Positions 1-13,738 are shown, counted from the first letter of the stretch. The stretch is DNA of 64,000 bases from Brachycybe producta (GCA_036925085.1 JAUPFP010000048.1:1-64000), one strand, 5' to 3'. Program-made: numbers and translations. Notes: generated by a model not told the origin, from the letters alone.

Positions 1-342
1 TAACAACAAACAGTGTCTTAATCAAGATACGTTTTTTGTTGTAGTATGAGAATAGAGTTTTCCGTTAAATTTATATAAGTCTATAGGGAACAATTGTTCA
101 TGGTGGTTAACCACATTGAAATATTGCTTTACTCAGTTTTATAAAAACAAATTCTTGATTTTTTTTTTCTCCTTTTCTGAATTAAGAAGACGTACAGATT
201 TTGTTTGCAATAGTACATAGTGTTAATAATAAAGTACCAAGTGACACAAAAGTCAGTTTACAAATGAGAAAAATGTGTCACGGTTAAAAGCATAGACCCG
301 CCATCGCACACGTGCTATATGTTGCCTTAGACGCAATGTTAA
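1..342. other. no gene or repeat recognised
   Basis: AT-rich sequence without a supportable reading frame, RNA gene or inverted repeat. The last four bases, TTAA at 339-342, are the left target-site copy of the element that follows. Confidence 0.5.
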
Positions 343-777
343 GAGCCTAGACACTCCAGAGTTTCACCTACCATGAGACACGGTCAATTTTGCGGTTCCA
401 AAGTTGCTCAAATGGCTGTAGCAACTAAACGGCAATTCGAAACGCCATGAATTTACCTTAGTACGTGTAGAACATATTAAGGAATGCATCCGATTTTTCT
501 TAAAACTGAAAGATAATTTAAAAAAACTGAAAAGTGGCTAGAAAAATGAACCTTTTTAAGGTTACTGGCCTTTAAACATAGGTCAAACAAATTAGCATAA
601 TTCAAAATTGCATAAAATAAAAATACTTTTAAATATTGCAAAAAAAGCCAATGTGAATACCTTGCCAAAAAGAGATTGCAACTTCAATTATCGTTAAAAA
701 TTCAATTTAAAGGCAATAAAGGTAATTAGAAAGCGAGACCATGTTTTCAGCGCGTGCATGCTTGAGTGTCTAGGGTC
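343..777. mobile_element. piggyBac-like MITE with TTAA target duplication
   Basis: The ends form an inverted repeat: GAGCCTAGACACTC at the left and, read on the other strand, GACCCTAGACACTC at the right (13 of 14 match). Both sides are flanked by TTAA (339-342 and 778-781), the target duplicated by the piggyBac superfamily. The piggyBac family also favours a CCCTAGA-type end, present here two bases inside the TTAA. The 435-bp length and lack of coding potential suggest a non-autonomous element. The 63-codon minus-strand frame inside it is not a gene. The family assignment is inference from target and ends. Confidence 0.6.
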
Positions 778-781
778 TTAA

Positions 782-1930
782 GTGAAATGTGATGTGTGCA
801 AAAACATCATTTCGATTCTAACTACCTTACTTTCTTCAAACTTTTGTTTTGAACAATAAATAATTAAAGTTTTGGTCTTGTTTTGAATGCTGTGGTCTGG
901 TATTAACGTCTTTTGATTGCAATACATCAGAAACCAAAATATGCTGTATATTAATAAAAGGTAGGCCTAGTGGTATTCCCATTTGTTAACTGTCTTTTGT
1001 GTCATAGAGTGCAGTTTGCTTACCTTTATCAAAATTTAGCCAATGATTTATAATAATAAGACTGGATTTAATAGGAAAGGCCAATAAATAATCTACATCA
1101 AAATTTTGCTAAATTATGGCGCTGTATCCTTACAGAGCTAAGGATAAATTGTTGAAAACCAACTTTTCAGCTTTTTGATAGTGTAGCACAAATTACAGCA
1201 ATGCGCCAACCACTACCACCACCACTACTCTGAAAGTAAATTGACCTTTTGGGAATTTTTATATCCAGGTAACATAGTAGTAACTGCTTTAGGAATAATG
1301 TGACTGACATTTTTGTATTATATAGCTACTGTATGTCCTTAATATGAGACATGTTTTAAATTTATTAACAAAAAATACTTTAGTTTTAATTTTAAAATAT
1401 TAAGTTCTACATAAACATCTCTGCTTATTTTCAATTACAAACGTTTTTTTTTTTGTTGTCGTGGAAAATTTTAGCCATTTTTTTTGTGCTGTTTTTTTCT
1501 TTATTCTGTCATCCACCACCACCAGCACCAGACATGATTATTCTCTATAGAGATAGATCACTTGTTCTGTATGTTATTTTGGTAAGAAGATATTTCGCGT
1601 TTTACCCAATCAATTGAATTGGCAAGCTATTTTTTATATTAAAATATGAGATGTGTGTGTGGTCTATTGTGGCTAACACTAAGTGAAAAAGAACCTATTC
1701 CAAGGCAACCAACGCCTGTTAATTTACTCGCCTCTATATATATATATATATGTTCTCTCTCATATGGCCTCTTCTTTTGTATTTCGCACTCCCGTTTCTG
1801 TCTTTGTTATTATCATTGTCGTTGTTGTTTTCGATGCCTCGTTACTCGATACCATTTTTATATAAAGAAGAAGCTTTTGTGGGCTGTTCTTTCTAACTAT
1901 GTGACATCCATACAAATGATCTCAAACGTG
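782..1930. other. AT-rich spacer, simple CCA/CCACCA tracts
   Basis: Contains short CCA-rich patches near 1206-1230 and 1512-1530, poly-T tracts, and a short TA run near 1736-1752. The open frames at 1646-1957 cross low-complexity sequence and do not resemble a protein family I know. Confidence 0.5.
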
Positions 1931-2087
1931 TATATATGTCGCAGCCATTTGGTGTAAATTGTCCGTTACACGAAATGTATATGCTCGTTTCGCGAAATGA
2001 ACATAAATTGGCTTGATGCAAAACACGAAATGGGCATACATTTCGTTTAATGTACAAATGCCACCAAATGGATGCGACGACATATAC
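1931..2087. mobile_element. palindromic MITE, copy 1 (partner at 52434)
   Basis: Both ends read TATATGTCG... inward with GCAGCCATTTGG at the left and GCATCCATTTGG at the right, so the whole segment folds back on itself. The centre holds TTTCGCGAAATGAACATAAA. The same centre and ends recur in reverse orientation at 52434-52577, which makes this a dispersed element rather than a chance palindrome. No coding capacity. The superfamily is not clear from the ends. CpG-containing palindromes such as TTTCGCGAAA are notable in AT-rich DNA. Confidence 0.65.
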
Positions 2088-4814
2088 AACAGGCTGTCTG
2101 CCTAGCTGTTATTTTAACATTGGGCTAAATTCACTAGAAGCAATGTGTTCTTTTGCAATTAATCTGATTATGTATATGTTTGTTATGCCACTGGTATATT
2201 GTAAAATCTATTGGTTTCTAAAATGCCTAGATGTTTTAAATGATGTGTGAACATTTTATCAAAAAATGATCGATTTCGCAATTCGACTTTTTTATTTAGG
2301 CATTTCACAAAATGCCACGCCCCTCTTCTTCAAATTGCATTTATTTAAAAATATGACCCAAAATTAGTCATTTTTTTCGTATGCGATATTGCAGTTTGTC
2401 AAATTGACAACCAAAATAAGGTTTCACAATGTTACTAACTAAAAAAAACAATTTTGTAAAGTATCATATTAAAATCATTCAATAATGTAATTTTGTCAAA
2501 AATAAACATTTTGTAGTTAAATATAATTGTAAACATGTTTGAAATAAACAAATAGAACCTTTTAAAATACTGTGAAATTTACAATGCATCATTGTATTGT
2601 GATTTTCGATGTAACTAACTGCATTTTGGCACATCACAAAATGTCTAATTTATTTTTGTCATTATACTTAAAAAGAAGTCCAAATACATAAAAAAAAGAA
2701 GTCAAATCTCGCATTTTAAAAAATTATTTAAGCTTGTTAGTATGTTCTGTGCTGTGTATTTTGATTTGTCCAAAAAAAAAACGTTCAAAACTATTCGAAA
2801 AATCTTGGTTTTAGTAATATGATCATAAAATGCACCTTTCATTTCAGAATATTTTTTCTATTGCTTGCTTGTAAAGCCCTTAAAGTTTATGGATACAGAC
2901 AAAAGCCATTCTTTGGATATAAAAACATTAAAATGGTTTCATAAGCTTTGCAAAAGGAAATGAAGCTGTAGTAACTGCAGTGGACAAGTTGGACAAATGC
3001 ATTTTAGTTTGATTGATTAGTCTATTTTCCAGAACTGTGCTCGTGAAAGACACTTTTGTGACATTATTGAAACAAACAATGAGCTAGTGTTTACAAGCAA
3101 TCAGATATTTAAATTTACAATAATAAAATGCACTTGATGAATATTCGCTTCAATAACTGTGCAGCAACAGTAAACAACACAGTTAAACATAATTTCCTCA
3201 TGTGAAGTTCTTATCTCATTACTTTTTTTTTCATCTACCAACATACTGTACATGTGAATTTACATGTAAAACACACACATAGAGAAGAACGAAAAAAAAA
3301 AAGAAGTAAATGTGTATGCTAAACATGCATGTATACCTACGCATACATTTATTGCAAAAGATAGATTCTGATGTTCTTGTAAACATGGTTGTGGACCATC
3401 ATCTTATAATCCGATTATACTATTGTTTTTGTTGCTTATTAACAGAGCCTAACCATGAACAACATTAGTAGTAGCATGCATTTGCGTTAATAGTTTAATC
3501 ATTTAAGTAGGCCCTACTGTGTGTGTGTTTGTGTTTGTGTATTCAATGTGTTTTTATTTTCTTTTTTTTTTTTCATATTTTGTGCTTAAAATTCCATATG
3601 CCATGGTTGTATCAAAGGGAAGACTGAATCTTCTCCATTGAATTATTATTCCTTCAAAACAAAACAAAAAAAATTGCAAAACCCTTTTCACCTATTTTCA
3701 ATAGCTTAGTGTAACTGAATTCATTTGTAGAGCCTATAGAATGGTAGCTACTTATAAAGGGTTCTTCTATTGAAACACAAAGTCGATTATGCAAACAACC
3801 TCTAAAAATATATAGTAATTTTCTATCATAAGATTTGTTTTTGTTCCATATATATGAATGATATCTTCTCATGCTTAACAAAAGTCTACACCTTGTGTAT
3901 TTGTTTATTGAAATTGGCTTGGTGGTAGGGATGTTGGTGGTGGTGATGGTGATGGTAGTGGTAGTTTTGGTGGGTGGTTGTGATGTGTGAAAAGTCTCAT
4001 CTTTTGTTGAAGATTTCCACAGATAGATTTTTTTTATATAAAGTGGATGAGAAAGGCGTTGTTATAGACTTAAGAAAAGCAATTGAAAAAGTAATTGAGT
4101 GGGGGGGTAACATGTCTGTCTATACATACGTATCTATGTATCTTCACAATAACAAAGGAAAAAAAAGGAAAAGTATATCATATGAAAAAGTGATTATTCT
4201 TTATTGTATTTTTTTCTATATAGAGTACAAGTCTTCCTTCTTATAAGGCCCTATAGTATTTGGTAGAAAGAAAAAAAAAGGAGGAAACTGTAACATAAGA
4301 TGGAAATGCAGTAGAGAATAAAGTCTTATTTCGTTTCTAAATAGTTTTTTTCTTTTCTTTTAAATGTGAAATGTTTGTTTGAGTAAAGAAGAAAGGAAAA
4401 AAAGAGAAAAGAAGTAGAGACAGATGAAGAACAAAAAAAAATCAGTTGAGAATTTGAAAGTTTAAGGGGGAAGTAAAAAAAAAATGGGTGGATTGTCTCA
4501 AAGTAAAACCTACTTCATTGTTATATAGAATAGGAAAAAAAATAATTGCTAAAATTGCTGCATAGTATTGAGGATTACTACTGTACTCTTACCTACATGC
4601 ATAAGATAAATAAGAGCCAACATTATTTTTTCTTCTGTACTTGTGTTTGTAGAGGTGGTTTTAATTTGAGACAACTTCTAACAAGTACAGAATAATTTTT
4701 AGTATAATTCTATTTGAACACTTTTTTTTTAAGTTTTACTCATTCTATTGAAATGGTTCATTTGTTAGAGCTGCTAGGTTTATTTGTATTAAATATGGGT
4801 AGTTGAATTTGAAA
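2088..4814. other. no gene seen; G/T-rich simple sequence near 3.9 kb
   Basis: AT-rich spacer. A TGG/TGA-rich tract lies at about 3920-3985, a TG-rich run near 3519-3540, and many A or T homopolymers. The frame at 3974-4246 is low-complexity and unsupported. Confidence 0.5.
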
Positions 4815-4900
4815 TATTTCTCTGCAAGCCTGTGGCATAGGAATAAGAGTCAAAGCTTGCAAATCGTGTTATCAAAGTCATAAAATAATGTACAAATATA
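4815..4900 (-). repeat. LINE 3'-tail-like tract
   Basis: The run TCTGCAAGCCTGTGGCATAG resembles the reverse complement of the 3' tail of the LINE relic ending near 57210, and similar tracts at 28.6, 50.3, 50.95 and 60.64 kb. It is short and diverged, so the match is tentative. On this reading the fragment is a 5'-truncated minus-strand insertion. Confidence 0.35.
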
Positions 4901-5284
4901 TAAAATTATTTCTGAGTGCATACTAAACGAATGCTACTTTGCAAATAACCTGAGGGATAATTTGCCAAAAAAATCTCTATAATTTTGTTAAAGGTGGTCA
5001 CCCCTACCTTTTTAATCATTAAAACGTGTAGATTAAACTTCGAAGAAATGAAGTGGCAGAAAAAAAGTAACGTTAAATGGTACTTATCCATTTTGACGTT
5101 TCCCAAGCTACTGCTCTGATTTCCAATCCAATGTCAAGAGCATGTTCAGTATAACATGGCTACATGTACGAAGCCTAATTAGTTGGACTATGAAAATAAC
5201 ATATCCAAACAAAGAACAAAAAAAAACATCAGTGCTTTTCGAAATAAATAATAATATCCAATTTTACTAACATGTTCAACTTGT

Positions 5285-5450
5285 AAAATACCGCATTACC
5301 TACAGTGGCGATCACACTGGCTATTTTTCTCGCAAGATTCCATTGCAAGAAATAAGTAAAATATTGCCGTGAATCTTACACAGTTCTTGCAAGAAAAACA
5401 AAGATAAGCGTTTTCTGAAACCATTTCGTCTTGCAAGAACACAAAGACAC
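5285..5450. repeat. dispersed repeat with TTGCAAGAAAAAC core (partner at 39850)
   Basis: GAATCTT...TTGCAAGAAAAAC, then AAAGAT(A/G)AGC and a second TTGCAAGAA-type block, are shared with 39850-40030. The shared stretch is about 100 bp. No coding signal, and the ends are not defined. Confidence 0.45.
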
Positions 5451-5749
5451 ATTCCAGTAATTATCCATAAAACTGAGAGATAAGAAGAAAAGAAAAAAAA
5501 AGGTTAAGTCATTTAAATTATACATAAAAATGTCAGAGTTTATTATTAACATTCTTAAAGATATATTAGGTCGCATTTGTTCTAAGCCAGCTACTACAAG
5601 TAAATATGGGTGGGTAAGTCTGACCACTAGCAAAATAATATTCTTCGAACAACAAATATCATATTGATGATTAATTTCTTTCTAGAGAAGTTATGCAACA
5701 ATTAAAGTTAATTCGAAGAGATTTTCGAGATGAAAACTTCGCTGTTTCA

Positions 5750-6037
5750 TAAAGCGGGGATGCAGCAAGCGACATTGTGTAGCACACTGTTACACGTGTT
5801 TTGTGCCACCTGTGTTCGTGCTCGTTTGACTACTCCACTGTATAGGTGTAAAGTGACTGCGGCATGCGTCATCCGTCTATTTAGACTGGAAATGGAAAGA
5901 ATTGACGACAACGCGCGACATGACGCATTTGTCACATTTCTAGCATGCCGCAGAGGAAACATTGTGCGTCATGTCGCATGCCACTGTGTCGCATGCTTCA
6001 TGCTGCACAATGTTTCCTTGGTGTAATCCCGGCTTTA
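5750..6037. mobile_element. MITE with AAAGC(C)GGGAT ends
   Basis: The left end AAAGCGGGGATGCAGCAAGC and the reverse complement of the right end, AAAGCCGGGATTACACCAAG, are similar, and both continue to ACATTGTG. The interior has several inverted GACATGACGC/GCGTCATGTC copies and is more GC- and CpG-rich than its surroundings. The reading frames over it on both strands (98 and 71 codons) mirror each other because of the palindrome and are not genes. The superfamily cannot be fixed without a target duplication. Confidence 0.55.
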
Positions 6038-7840
6038 GATACGTGAACTATGACTTTTTTTTACTCTTATCAACCTTCTCAGCTATTTGCAGAATAATTA
6101 TTTTTCGAATTCAAAATATACAGTAGACCCTACAATACATTATGTGCAGGATAGGTAGAGGTTTTAATCGTCTCTCTCTCAAAGTTTGTTGTGTATTGAC
6201 TTTCGTTTGTGTATATGTTTTTGTGGTCAAAGACCTCAAGATTTCTGATTGGAGGTATAGGCCTACTCTTGTTTATTATTGAAGCAATTGTTTGAGTATC
6301 TATCTCATTCAATACGTTGGATTATATATCTAGCTTTGAAGTAACTGCTGGCTATATGTATGGTTCCTTAGCAACCTTCCTTTCAGCAATGTTAGATGAA
6401 CAGTTAATATGCTTTTTGTATCCTCTCTCTTTATATACATGTATATACATGTACGTTCCTGTATATTACGGTATACAGTATATGGAGGTTGATTCGCAAC
6501 TTTCAATATAGTTGCTATGTTGTTGAAATATACTCGTAAAGGCTAACAACTAGAAAGGAGGTGGAATATTCTAACAAGATAGTGGTGACCAATTATGCGG
6601 CCACTGAAATGAAATGACCACACGTTCTCTCTGTGGATTTTCCTATAATAGCTTAGACAAAAGAAGAGGGTTACAATATACTCTAAACGTGTCTATACTT
6701 TGTGTCTACAGAATATGGCCACGTTTATCCATGAAATGACAAAATCTGTTTTTATTCTATTAAACTGTTTAAAATTCCATTTTATTAAAATTATTTTTTG
6801 TTTTAAATAAATGGTAATAACTAAACCCTATAATGAATAGTTTAAGTGACCTTAATGTTTTTTTAATTTTTACTTAACTAATTTTCATTTTAATTCACGA
6901 ACAAGACAAAGAAAAATTTATATCTGTATTTTTGCTCTACTTCTAAAATCGCATTTAAAAAAAACCTGATTAAAAAGACGGTGCAGTGATTAGCATCAAA
7001 AAATACTTCTAGTTTCCATAGCAACAGCACAAGAGTGAAATATACAGTAATTGAAGCAATTTGGAGATTGTTAGTGTTTTATATTATATGTGCACTGTGC
7101 AGTAGCTATAATGCTTCCTATCTACATATACAAATACGAGCATGAGTGATAAATTTTTTAAATTTTAACCATTTAAAAATGCAGTACTTTTAGTCTAATA
7201 TAAAAGAAATTGACTTTGTGTTGTATTACTAGTAGAAACAAACTTAAAAATATATTATAATTACATGTACCGTATAATGGACCATTTTTATGTTAGCCTC
7301 TTTTTAGAGGATGTCCATTACATTTTGGTTGGGTTGTTAATCTTTTCATATGTACAGTATGTACGAGCGTATGTATGTACAGTGTATGTGTGTAATTAGT
7401 ATGTATGTGTATGTATTCATATAATGTAATCAAATGGGTCCAATTTAGAAATGATGACCATGTCTCAAGTAACACAACTGTAATTTGTGGCTAACCTTAA
7501 GTTGGTATTATTCTTGAAGGTTTATAATAAACCTTAGTTGAATGAATAAAACGTGTGACCATCTGTATGAATAACAACTACACTGTAGACGAAATTTTAT
7601 TTTCTATACGTCTAGTCATTGTTTATCGTTTTTTCTGATTATGTTTTATTTTATCGTAAAAGCAAGACTTTGCTCGTTTGTCAAGTCTATGCGAAGCTCA
7701 CACTGTGAAGCAAATGACACAAAAAAACTTGCACTTCACATGCTAAACCAAGGTTTTGGTGCATCAGCATATTTGCTGCCTTTTGTAAAAAAAAAAACTC
7801 TACTAATTCGATATAATTAAATTGAACTAATTGAAAAGGT
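6038..7840. other. no gene seen; TACATGTA-type simple sequence
   Basis: AT-rich spacer with repeated ATGTAC/TGTATG words at 6430-6480 and 7350-7420, and a TAGGCCTA palindrome at 6258-6265. No supported coding frame. Confidence 0.5.
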
Positions 7841-8082
7841 CACGTTGAAGGTTCAGCAGTGTGAAAAAGCTTAAAAATGGCCAATGATTCAAGAATTTTT
7901 AAATTTCGAAAAAATGGAAAAAAAAATCAAGCCTTGGATTTTTTTCCAAAAACGGCCAAAAATTGAAAAAAAATTAAATCCTCTAAAATAGAATAAAAAT
8001 GGCTCAGGAAGGCTTAACGTGGCACAGCAGTGTCAAAAAACTTAAAAATGGCCAAAGATTCAAGAATTTTTAAAATTCGAAG
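7841..8082. repeat. direct repeat within a hAT-like family fragment
   Basis: A roughly 65-bp block (CAGCAGTGT, then AAAAATGGCCAA, then ATTCAAGAATTTTTAAA) occurs at 7841-7910 and again at 8021-8082. The same block occurs inside the hAT-like element at about 45960-46020 and, more diverged, near 26270. It is best read as an internally duplicated fragment of that family without recognisable termini. Confidence 0.5.
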
Positions 8083-11000
8083 TCTGTTTTGAAAGTTGTT
8101 GTCATAAAAATACTTTTTTTTATTTGTATGTACTAGTCTAGTTTTCAACAAACTTTGCATTTTTTTTTGTTTGTTACTGAAATATATTTATGCGAATTAT
8201 GTAAACCTTTGTCTAAGCTGTATTTTAAATATTATGCAATTTATAATGGAATTTAATTTTTAATTAGCGGTACTAGGTCACATGCTTACGCCGAGGTATT
8301 TTTATCAGCCTATAACAATTACGTTGTACTGTAATATGTATCCAGTATATACTGAAGCATGTAAACGCTACGGGCACCACCGTAAAATTGACTTTGTTCA
8401 ATTGCAATATTGTTTTCTGAAGTGTTTGCAGAAGACCTCTGCATATTCAAGATACTTATTTATATTTACCCCATTCTATTTCTATTTGTTTAAAGTCGAC
8501 AAACAAAAGATCATGAAAGAAACTGAAATTGTTTTTTTCTTTTCGTGTCTTTCCTTTTCTTTCCTTTTTTTTGTAATGTGTTTCTTTTAGTTTTAGATGT
8601 TTTTTTTTTGGTCTGATCCACTTAAATTTGTTTTGTTTTTTACTTTTGAAGTTTTCATCTTCATTTTTCTTAAGGTTCTTTGCAAGAAACCGAAATTTAC
8701 TCTTGTTGCATTGTGTGGTGCAGTTAAAACACTTTCTGTTTAAGAATGAATAAATACAATATCTCGCAACATATAAAAGCTATACACAGTTTGTTTTAGC
8801 TTTAAAATGGTTATTAAACGCATGCTAACATTTAAATAGTTCTAAAAAATCTGCAACGTATTGGTGGAAAAAATTAAAAAATATAATAAATAATAAATAA
8901 TAAATAATTAATATTATAAAAAAAGTAGTCAGCATTAACATTAGTGCTCAGCTATTCAATTCAATTTATTTCAACTGAGTACCGAGCATACACCTACAAT
9001 CAGCTCAAGAGCCATAGGCAAAGGGTAATTCACAATCACAAGTGGTTGTTATTTAGACAAACAAGATTTAGACATCATGGTCAAATTGAATTCATCCTAA
9101 AACAGAACTATGTACTGGAAGAGAACTCTAGTCTAAATACATTTAGAAAGAAAGATCACAAGTATGCATCAATTCTAAGCTAAGCTTTGGATGACCATGT
9201 CTACTTATACTGGGGGTTTCGAGTATCAATTCTATCTAATAATGCTCTGTTCTCTGGAGCTAGCAAGCGTTCATGAAGGGCAAGGCTTTGCGCAGCTCTA
9301 CTGATTTCCATTGAAGTTCATCCACCATGAGGGCGACACTGTCAGGTTACATGTACACGTTGTACAGTATTTACTGTACGTTTAACAAATCTTGCAGTGC
9401 TATGTCGTACCTTTTCTATTTCATGTATTAATTAACTTGAAAAGGATTCCAAATGTTAACTTCAACTTGGAACTTCAACTGAGTTGCTTTTATAGTTTCT
9501 GAAAGATTCGTTCTAATAAAAGAGGACAGGTTTACCTATGCCACCTGGTATAACGATGGCACCTTAGATGAGAAAACCTTTCATGTCTTAGTTGTGTGAA
9601 AGAAAAAAAAACAGAAATGTCTGTACTTTACTTAGTTTGTGTCTTTGTTGTATACTAGTGGATCATTACTTTTTTTTAATTTATTTTGTCACAGTAACTT
9701 TTGCTACCTCTGTTTTAAGTTGTGGCATTGTTACTTTACCTTGATTTCTGGCACATGCCAATCTATGCATTTCTAATGTTTATCTGCATATATCACATTA
9801 TTTCAGAACACAAAAAAAACATTAAGAATTCGATGTACATAAAAAAGTATCATCTTGTCTGAAAACCCAATTTCATCAGTTCTTTTTTCAGTGGCACTTG
9901 GGTTTTTTATTCTTGGTTCAATGATTTGATCCATAAAATGAGTGTGGAAAGAAGTTTATGTCTACATTAAATTAAATTAAGTTTCATGGTCTTTCAGTAA
10001 TCATTATTATAGTTGTTGGGTTTTTTTTTTATTCTTAATTCTATGATTGGGTAGCAACGATGATGAACCTTTATTCTGAATGCATTAAAAGTTAAATTAA
10101 TTTGTTTAGTTTTGTAAATAAAATGTCAAACTAATGCGAAATTTCTTAACATCTGTTGCCATTCATGATGGAATATAGATGATCATCTAAATTCTAAAAG
10201 AAAAAAAAATAAGAGAGGAGGGAGAAGGTCTTATTGAATTTCTTGGTCAAACTAATGAAGCATGGATTTGGATGTAAAAGTGGAATTGAAAGCCTGACAA
10301 AGATTTGGGGCGCTACTTGTGCATGACTTGAGCTTACTGATAATCTAATTTCAGTCATTCTTCTAGCAAATCGTGAGATTCTCCTTAATTAAAGTCTTCT
10401 CAAAAATTAAGGATGAAACTTGCTGGTAGAATATATAGAAAGGAAAGAAGAAAAAGAAGGAAAAAAAACTTCCTATGTGTACTTTTAAAGACGAACTATA
10501 GTGTAATATTAACTTTAAAAAAATGAAGGTTTGGATAATTTTTTTTAATTTCTGCCAGGAACATAAGTAACTTAATACAGGGTGATTAAACTGTTTTGTT
10601 ATTTTGGAAAAAGTATGTTCATATTAGAATTTTCTTGAACAGTAGAATGTTAAATTAGAGTCTGCTGCATAATAATGAAGTAGATGAAAATGATATTATC
10701 ATGCAAATAACTATGGTAACCGGAAAACGTTAGAGCTTTGGGTTGCTGCTCTCTTTAAAAAGTATAGGCATAGTGTATAAAAATATATATATGAAATAAA
10801 TTTCTACACATTTTTATACATTTTTTTTTCTCAAAACATTTCTTATTTAAAATACTATTGCCTCAATTTCGGCATTTGAAATAGCTTTTTTAATTTTTAA
10901 TTTAAAAATTAAATAAAACAGTTTAAAAAGCTGGAATTTATTATATTAAAAAGAAATCTCGGGTTTTAAAGCTGTGACAGCTGAATTAATAGTTTTTTGC

Positions 11001-11469
11001 TTTCAATATTATTAAAAATTTTAAAAGCACGCACATGTCTTTCTCTCTTTCACTATCTGGAACGCTCTGTCGTGGAACCCTTTGACGTTGTATCAGTGAT
11101 AACCGTTATACCTTTATGCTACTATATGGCGTTTGCAATGGCACTAACGCTCTGACGTTGTGTCAGTGATAACTATTATAACCACTCACTACTAGATGAT
11201 GGTATACATCTGTTAAGTAACTATTCTAAACCTTTCGATCTGTTATATAATATCTAAACATATGTTTAATTAATAGGTTAAAGTCCTAGGACTGACAACA
11301 TTCCGTATTCGTATAGGTTCCCCCCTATTCCCAAATCCCTGTCTTAAGACGGGCATGCTTCTAGATGCAAAATTAATTACAATTTACATTAAAATAGCAC
11401 TTTTTAATACAATTAATTACATTATTAAAAAAATCTTGAATTTGTTTACTAAATGCTGTTGTACGATGA
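8083..11469. other. no gene recognised
   Basis: AT-rich spacer. The 79-codon plus-strand frame at 8944-9183 has a more even composition than most frames here, but it has no motif or splice context I recognise. A TA followed by CAGGGTGATTAAA at about 10575 resembles a mariner end, but I found no partner. Confidence 0.45.
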
Positions 11470-11690
11470 TAAGGCCTACATCATATCATAGAGCAACATC
11501 TATGCAGTTGCAACGCAAAGTTGCTTGCTTTCTATTGCGCATGTACATACGATTTATCCACTGTACCATTTTATCAAAATAGATCATGTCAACCACTTTG
11601 ATTTGCTGTATTGTTCACATGCGCACTGTTTGCGCAGTAGGCAGCGACCTTGGATTACTGCTGCACTACTTAATGGTGTGCATTAGATCT
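11470..11690. mobile_element. MITE, ACACCAT/GCGCATG family, copy a
   Basis: The reverse complement of the right end begins CACACCATTAAGTAGTGCAG and runs through GGTCGCTGC to a GCGCATG word. The left end is a degenerate version of the same series (CATCATATCATAGAG, ATGCAGTTGCAACGCAAAG, GCGCATG). Similar ends occur at 13739, 14205 and 58166. The interior is short and non-coding. Confidence 0.45.
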
Positions 11691-13738
11691 AAAAATGTTC
11701 TTTCATAGCTAATAATTTATACATTATGCACAAATGATGTCTCATTATTTTGTAGACACCTTACAGATTCATTTTGTCTTGCACGAAATCCCAATTGTAA
11801 AAAGATGATGGTAATCAAAACACACAACCTCCTTTCCTTTCGAAGAATCAATTATGGGTATATAGTGATACGATCAAGATGATATTTGGGCCCTATCTCT
11901 TCTCATACATAAATATATGCATATATGTGGTGCCAGACAAAAGTGTGTTGTCTCAAAAGTTATATATACATGTAGATGGCTTTTATTTGGCCCATCCTCT
12001 TTTTTCTCTACAAGTCATTTAAATGAAAGTGAGGCGAATCCCTTAATTATGTAGCTAAGTTCTATGAAGTCTCCAATATGGGCAAAAGGAACTTTTGAGT
12101 ATCTTTTTTTAACTGATTGTTCATATTATACTTGCCTTAATTCATCGATAAATCGTCAAAGAAATGCCTCCATATTTTACGTTTTATATGGCTGTTCAAG
12201 TTAATTGGAAGTTAGCAGCTACAAGTTACTTTATTGGCCACCAAGGAACAATCTATGGCATTCTTAAGAAACTTAAATCGATTTTCGAGTTATAGAGGCG
12301 TGAAAATTTTAATCCCATCATTCGGAACTTTTAACTTTTGCCACTTCGCTTTTTTTTTATTTAAATTTAAATTCTCTGAAAGGAACGTCGTAGATTTATA
12401 GGTTTTCTTTCTTTCTCAACATTTTCCATTCATTTCTTTTGCATATTTTTTTGCTCCGTTTTTTTTTTCTTTCTTCTGTTGAATGTATTATTCACCAGAT
12501 GCATTGCCTTAATTAAACAAATTCTGCATCTAGAAATTTATTAAGGCATACAAATTGATTAAGAAGTGACGTAAAGCAGGTGTAGAAATTTAAATGACTG
12601 TAATTTTTTAAAAAAAAAACTAGAAACATTTGTCTTAAAATTCTGGAGAGTGCTTTACTGGAAATGGTTCCTAAATAGTAAATAGATAGAAATCTTAGCT
12701 GGTAACCTATATGCCTAACAAGGTTGGTTGGAAGTAATTTTGAAACATTTGCAAGAAATTGCTGGAATTCACAAATGTTTCTCTACATAGTGTCGCACTT
12801 ATTTAATCTACTCATGACAGAATCTTGGCACATTTTTTCTGCAACTGGCATTTTATATTATACAGAGGTCTTAAGCTAAAATAATATGCACTTGACAATA
12901 TTGTCTAGAAATAAAATTTCCTAAATAAATAAAATCAATTGTCTACTTAATATTACTAGTTGCTTTATTTAAATAATCAGCACCACTGGCTTTTTTGGAC
13001 CTAGCCACATTGCCTTTTTTACCTGCCGTTTTTACTTTTCAGCGTTCCTTTTGTTTTCTGCTCTAGCTCTACGTATTCGAATTAATACAACATCTAGAAA
13101 ACAGGATCATTTAAATAACCCAACCAGTAATCTTGATGTAGCTTAATAAGCGTTGGCGTGTAGGCCTACTACTAATTCGAAACATGCTTTATGAAATATT
13201 AAATTGTTAGTTAGATTAAAATGATATCAATTTGCATTTTCAGCTAACAACCACGTAACAAACATCCGGCTTTTGCTTAGCCACCAATTTTTTTTTTTTT
13301 TATTTTAGTCCTGAAAACATTTTCTTTGTAATTTTGACTAACATAATAAGGCTCGTCAGGTGTGCAAATTAAAATGCTTGTTTACAAGTGTTTACGCCTC
13401 ATGTTTTTCCCAGTAGTTAGTGCTTTTACTCTGCTTAATGTATTATATGTTTGCAAGCTTTCTCATGTGTAATGTCATTTCTTTACGAGACATGTTTATT
13501 GGATTGACGCAAAACTAGAAAATTAAAAATAAGAACGAGCTAAAATTGTAATGTTGTTGTTGTTTCTTTTTTTTTTGGGGGGGGGGGGAGGTGAGTGGTT
13601 CTTCTTTATTTTGCAAATGTAGAATTAAGAAAGTTAGATGAGAAAATGGAATTTAAAGTCATTTTTTTAAGTAACTTTATTTAATAATTGGTATTTTAAT
13701 AAATCTGTAAGCTAATTGCTGAATTGATGTAGTCTTTT
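11691..13738. other. no gene recognised
   Basis: AT-rich spacer with homopolymers, a T6A10 junction near 12604-12619 and a TAGGCCTA palindrome at 13161-13168. A run of G at about 13577-13589 is the only G-rich feature. Confidence 0.5.

Noticed and set aside
5730-6026. 98-codon frame rich in Cys and Arg
   Set aside because: It lies across a palindromic MITE, and the opposite strand has a mirrored frame.
8944-9183. 79-codon frame with balanced composition
   Set aside because: No family signature, no splice sites identified, and the upstream part resembles generic AATTCAATTTATTTCA repeat sequence.
10575-10600. Mariner-type end TA CAGGGTGATTAAA
   Set aside because: No matching inverted end with TA was found within several kilobases.
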